This document shows, in pieces, positions 62,322-64,000 of a stretch of 64,000 nt of DNA. Below the pieces are notes generated by a model. It made no database searches. It was given only the letters and a program-made list of their open reading frames with translations, and was not told where the DNA came from. Source of the stretch: Deminuibacter sp966424055 (GTDB lineage: Bacteria > Bacteroidota > Bacteroidia > Chitinophagales > Chitinophagaceae); the NCBI GenBank assembly GCA_966424055.1, contig CBJLMB010000014.1, positions 85,511 to 149,510 on the forward strand. The letters run 5' to 3'. Numbering within the stretch: position 1 is the first letter of the stretch; each line of letters begins with the position of its first letter. Made by a program: the position numbers and the translations under genes.

Positions 62322-63245
62322 ATGCATTTGTCGGCAGAGCAGGTTCATGCTTTTTTAATTGCGCGTTACAGTAAAATCAGTGATATCCGGCACCTGGCCG
62401 ATGGCTGGTGGTCGCAGGCTTTTTCTTTTGTTTGTGAAGAGGGGCGGCAGGTGCTGCGTATCAGCGCATACCAGGAAGATTTTCTGAAAGACCGCTTTGC
62501 GTTTATACATTTCAACAGCAGTGCGGTTCCTGTGCCTGCTTTTAAAGAAACAAGTAAGCTTAATGAGCAGCTGTACTATTGTTTCACTGCTTTCTGTGAT
62601 GGAATGCCATCAGACAGGTTGATGGATGGGCTCGATGCGGCAACAGCTGTATCCGTGGCACCCTTACTGCTGCAGCCGTTGTTGCATGTGCACAATATCG
62701 ATGTATCAGGATACAAGGGCTGGGGATTAACCAACGGCGCAGGTGAGGGCGGATGGAACAGCTGGCCTGCCTATTTACAGGCGATGTTCAGTCGCAAAGA
62801 AAATATATCCTGGCAACAGCTTGCCCATACCAGCTGGCTCGACGGCGATTTGTTTCAGCGTTTGATGAACAGGATGCAGGCTTTGTTTACATTTCTGCCA
62901 AAGCAGAAACAATTGCTGCATGGTGATTATGGGTATGATAACCTGCTAACCGATGCAAAGGGCCATGTACTTGCGGTACTTGACTGGGGAGAGATGCGAT
63001 TGGGTGATGCGTTATACGATCTGCTGCACCTGAACGAACCCTGGCGTGCTGAAAACGATAAGGTACAATACCTGCCTATATGGAAAGCATTATGGGAAAA
63101 TCAGGGACACACACTATTGCATTTTGAGCAACGTCTGGAATGTTACCGGATACACTACACACTTTTTCACTTGTACATGCATATTGTACGCGGGGAGCAG
63201 CAGGAATACACTGCTATTGCTGAATGGGCCGCCACGCATCTTTAA
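62322..63245 (+). CDS. Aminoglycoside-phosphotransferase-fold kinase
   Basis: ATG at 62322 gives 307 residues; the TTG six bases upstream is not needed. The kinase fold shows the catalytic loop LLHGDYGYDNLL near residue 205 (HGD with Asp) and the metal-binding VLDWGEMRLGDALYDLLHL near 222. The N-lobe is less conserved (GWWSQAFSFVCEEGRQVLRIS). Relatives phosphorylate small hydroxyl compounds such as aminoglycosides, choline, homoserine or macrolides; the substrate here is unknown, and a resistance function should not be assumed. Confidence 0.85.
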   Translation: MHLSAEQVHAFLIARYSKISDIRHLADGWWSQAFSFVCEEGRQVLRISAYQEDFLKDRFAFIHFNSSAVPVPAFKETSKLNEQLYYCFTAFCDGMPSDRLMDGLDAATAVSVAPLLLQPLLHVHNIDVSGYKGWGLTNGAGEGGWNSWPAYLQAMFSRKENISWQQLAHTSWLDGDLFQRLMNRMQALFTFLPKQKQLLHGDYGYDNLLTDAKGHVLAVLDWGEMRLGDALYDLLHLNEPWRAENDKVQYLPIWKALWENQGHTLLHFEQRLECYRIHYTLFHLYMHIVRGEQQEYTAIAEWAATHL

Positions 63246-63261
63246 TAGCCGGTTTTTTATT

Positions 63262-63621
63262 CGCTAGTGGCAAGTTGCGCTGACGCGCCGTGAATCGCGA
63301 GTTTGTTTGTTGCCTCCGTTCGTTGCGAGCGCTGCAAACTTATTAAACAGGTGTACATGTAAGCAACCTCACGGAAGTGCCCGCTAGTGGCAAGTTGCGC
63401 TATCGCGTCGTGAATCGCGAGTTTGTTTGTTGCCTCCGTTCATTGCGAGCGCGGCAAACTTATTAAACAGGTGTGCACATCATCAACCTCACGGAAGTGC
63501 CCGCTAGTGGCAAGTTGCGCTATCGCGCCGTGAATCGCGAGTTTGTTTGTTGCCTCCGTTCATTGCGAGCGCGGCAAACTTATTAAACAGGTGTGCACAT
63601 CATCAACCTCACGGAAGTACC
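63262..63621 (+). repeat. Type A tandem repeat: three units of 120 bases
   Basis: Units begin at 63262, 63382 and 63502 with CGCTAGTGGCAAGTTGCGCT. Each contains TGAATCGCGAGTTTGTTTG, a TTGCGAGCG segment, and ends in CAACCTCACGGAAGTGCC. Units two and three are nearly identical (for example CGCGTCG against CGCGCCG), suggesting recent duplication. The end of the unit (CAGGTGTACATG or CAGGTGTGCACA, then CAACCTCACGGAAG) is shared with the type B units that follow. Confidence 0.92.
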
Positions 63622-64000
63622 CACTAGCGATTCACGGTTGCGGCAGCAACCACTCGCCACTCGCGGATCCGTCACTGCGAAACGAAGCAAGCTTATCAAA
63701 CCGGTGTACATGTAAACAACCTCACGGAAGTACCCACTAGCGATTCCCGGTTGCGGCAGCAACCACTCGCCACTCGCGGATCCGTCATTGCGAAACGAAG
63801 CAAGCCTATCAAACAGGTGTACATGTAAGCAACCTCACGGAAGTACCCACTAGCGATTCCCGGTTGCGGCAGCAACCACTTGCTACTCGCGGATCCGTCA
63901 CTACGAAACGAAGCAAGCCTATCAAACAGGTGCACATGTAAACACCCTCACGGAAGTACCCACTAGCGATTCCCGGTTGCGGCAGCAACCACTCGCCACT
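63622..64000 (+). repeat. Type B tandem repeat: 113-base units running off the right edge
   Basis: Units begin at 63622, 63735, 63848 and 63961 with CACTAGCGATTC; the last is cut by the window end. Each has a perfect hairpin GGTTGC-GGCA-GCAACC, then GCCACTCGCGGATCC, a GTCANTGCGAAACGAAGCAAG element, CAGGTGTACATGTAA and CCTCACGGAAGTACC. The period of 113 is not a multiple of three, so the array is not a coding repeat. The GTCATTGCGA...CGAAGCAA word resembles repeats common in Bacteroidota intergenic DNA. Confidence 0.92.

Noticed and set aside
62322..63245. Aminoglycoside resistance gene
   Set aside because: Only the kinase fold and catalytic motifs are seen. Many relatives act on other substrates, and no resistance context is present.
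63543..63935. Repeated protein genes inside the terminal array
   Set aside because: Open frames exist on both strands, but a 113-base period breaks the frame from unit to unit, and the translated sequences look like chance.
63262..64000. CRISPR array
   Set aside because: Whole units are conserved, with periods of 120 and 113 bases. There are no short repeats with unique spacers and no cas genes.

Overview
The window reads as a chromosome segment of a Bacteroidota bacterium, most likely of the Chitinophagaceae. Evidence seen in the sequence: a type VI secretion locus of the Bacteroidota-specific type (T6SS subtype iii, with a TssR-like VWA protein and short TssD-type Hcp), a secreted protein with a C-terminal type IX secretion sorting domain, a HYC_CC_PP family protein, many short lipoproteins with a Cys after the signal segment, and possible -33 TTTG / -7 TAnnTTTG promoters. 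No rRNA, tRNA, CRISPR array, transposase or integrase was recognised.

Layout. 1-19562: T6SS core and effectors, all on +. It opens with a PKD-domain protein cut by the window edge, then TssR-like, ClpV (TssH), TssB and TssC, and a terminator. A flavodoxin-fold oxidoreductase follows, then two Hcp genes flanking a DUF5675-like protein and a lysozyme-like effector with a lipoprotein partner. The locus ends with VgrG, two unknown cargo-handling genes, a PAAR-like multidomain toxin (HExxH metallopeptidase plus ADP-ribosyltransferase-like domain) and four small genes that are immunity candidates. The baseplate and most membrane-complex genes are not here and presumably lie left of position 1. 19578-23916: a four-gene minus-strand operon (aldolase, CMP-sugar synthetase, HAD phosphatase, glycosyltransferase) that looks like a complete route to a CMP-activated 3-deoxy-ulosonic acid on a surface glycan. 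24014-25204: a sialidase-like lipoprotein. 25322-32592: a LysR regulator divergent from a TolC-RND-adaptor efflux operon.

32746-48757: mostly unlinked housekeeping and accessory genes: GrpB-like, DJ-1/PfpI, polysaccharide-lyase-like lipoprotein, TauE/SafE permease, DUF1080 hydrolase, a sensor kinase split by a frameshift, Gfo/Idh/MocA oxidoreductase, M28 peptidase, AraC regulator, TMEM175-like channel, IPP isomerase, aquaporin. 49125-58121: metal homeostasis: ferritin, then a copper module with two tandem regulators that fuse an HMA-like CxxC domain to an AraC DNA-binding domain, the CopA ATPase, a small HMA chaperone, HYC_CC_PP, two exported HMA proteins and two beta-barrel-like outer membrane proteins. 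58218-59447: a T9SS-exported protein. 59900-62147: a minus-strand MarR / DoxX / nitroreductase / YceI set with the same palindrome ahead of marR and ahead of doxX. 62322-63245: an aminoglycoside-phosphotransferase-fold kinase. 63262-64000: a two-type tandem repeat array running off the right edge.

The most unusual items are the PAAR-like toxin whose PAAR-like domain is interrupted by membrane segments and which carries two enzymatic domains, the ulosonic-acid-like operon with a DRE-TIM aldolase in place of KdsA, the HMA-AraC copper regulators, and the terminal repeat array in which part of the unit is inverted between its two unit types.
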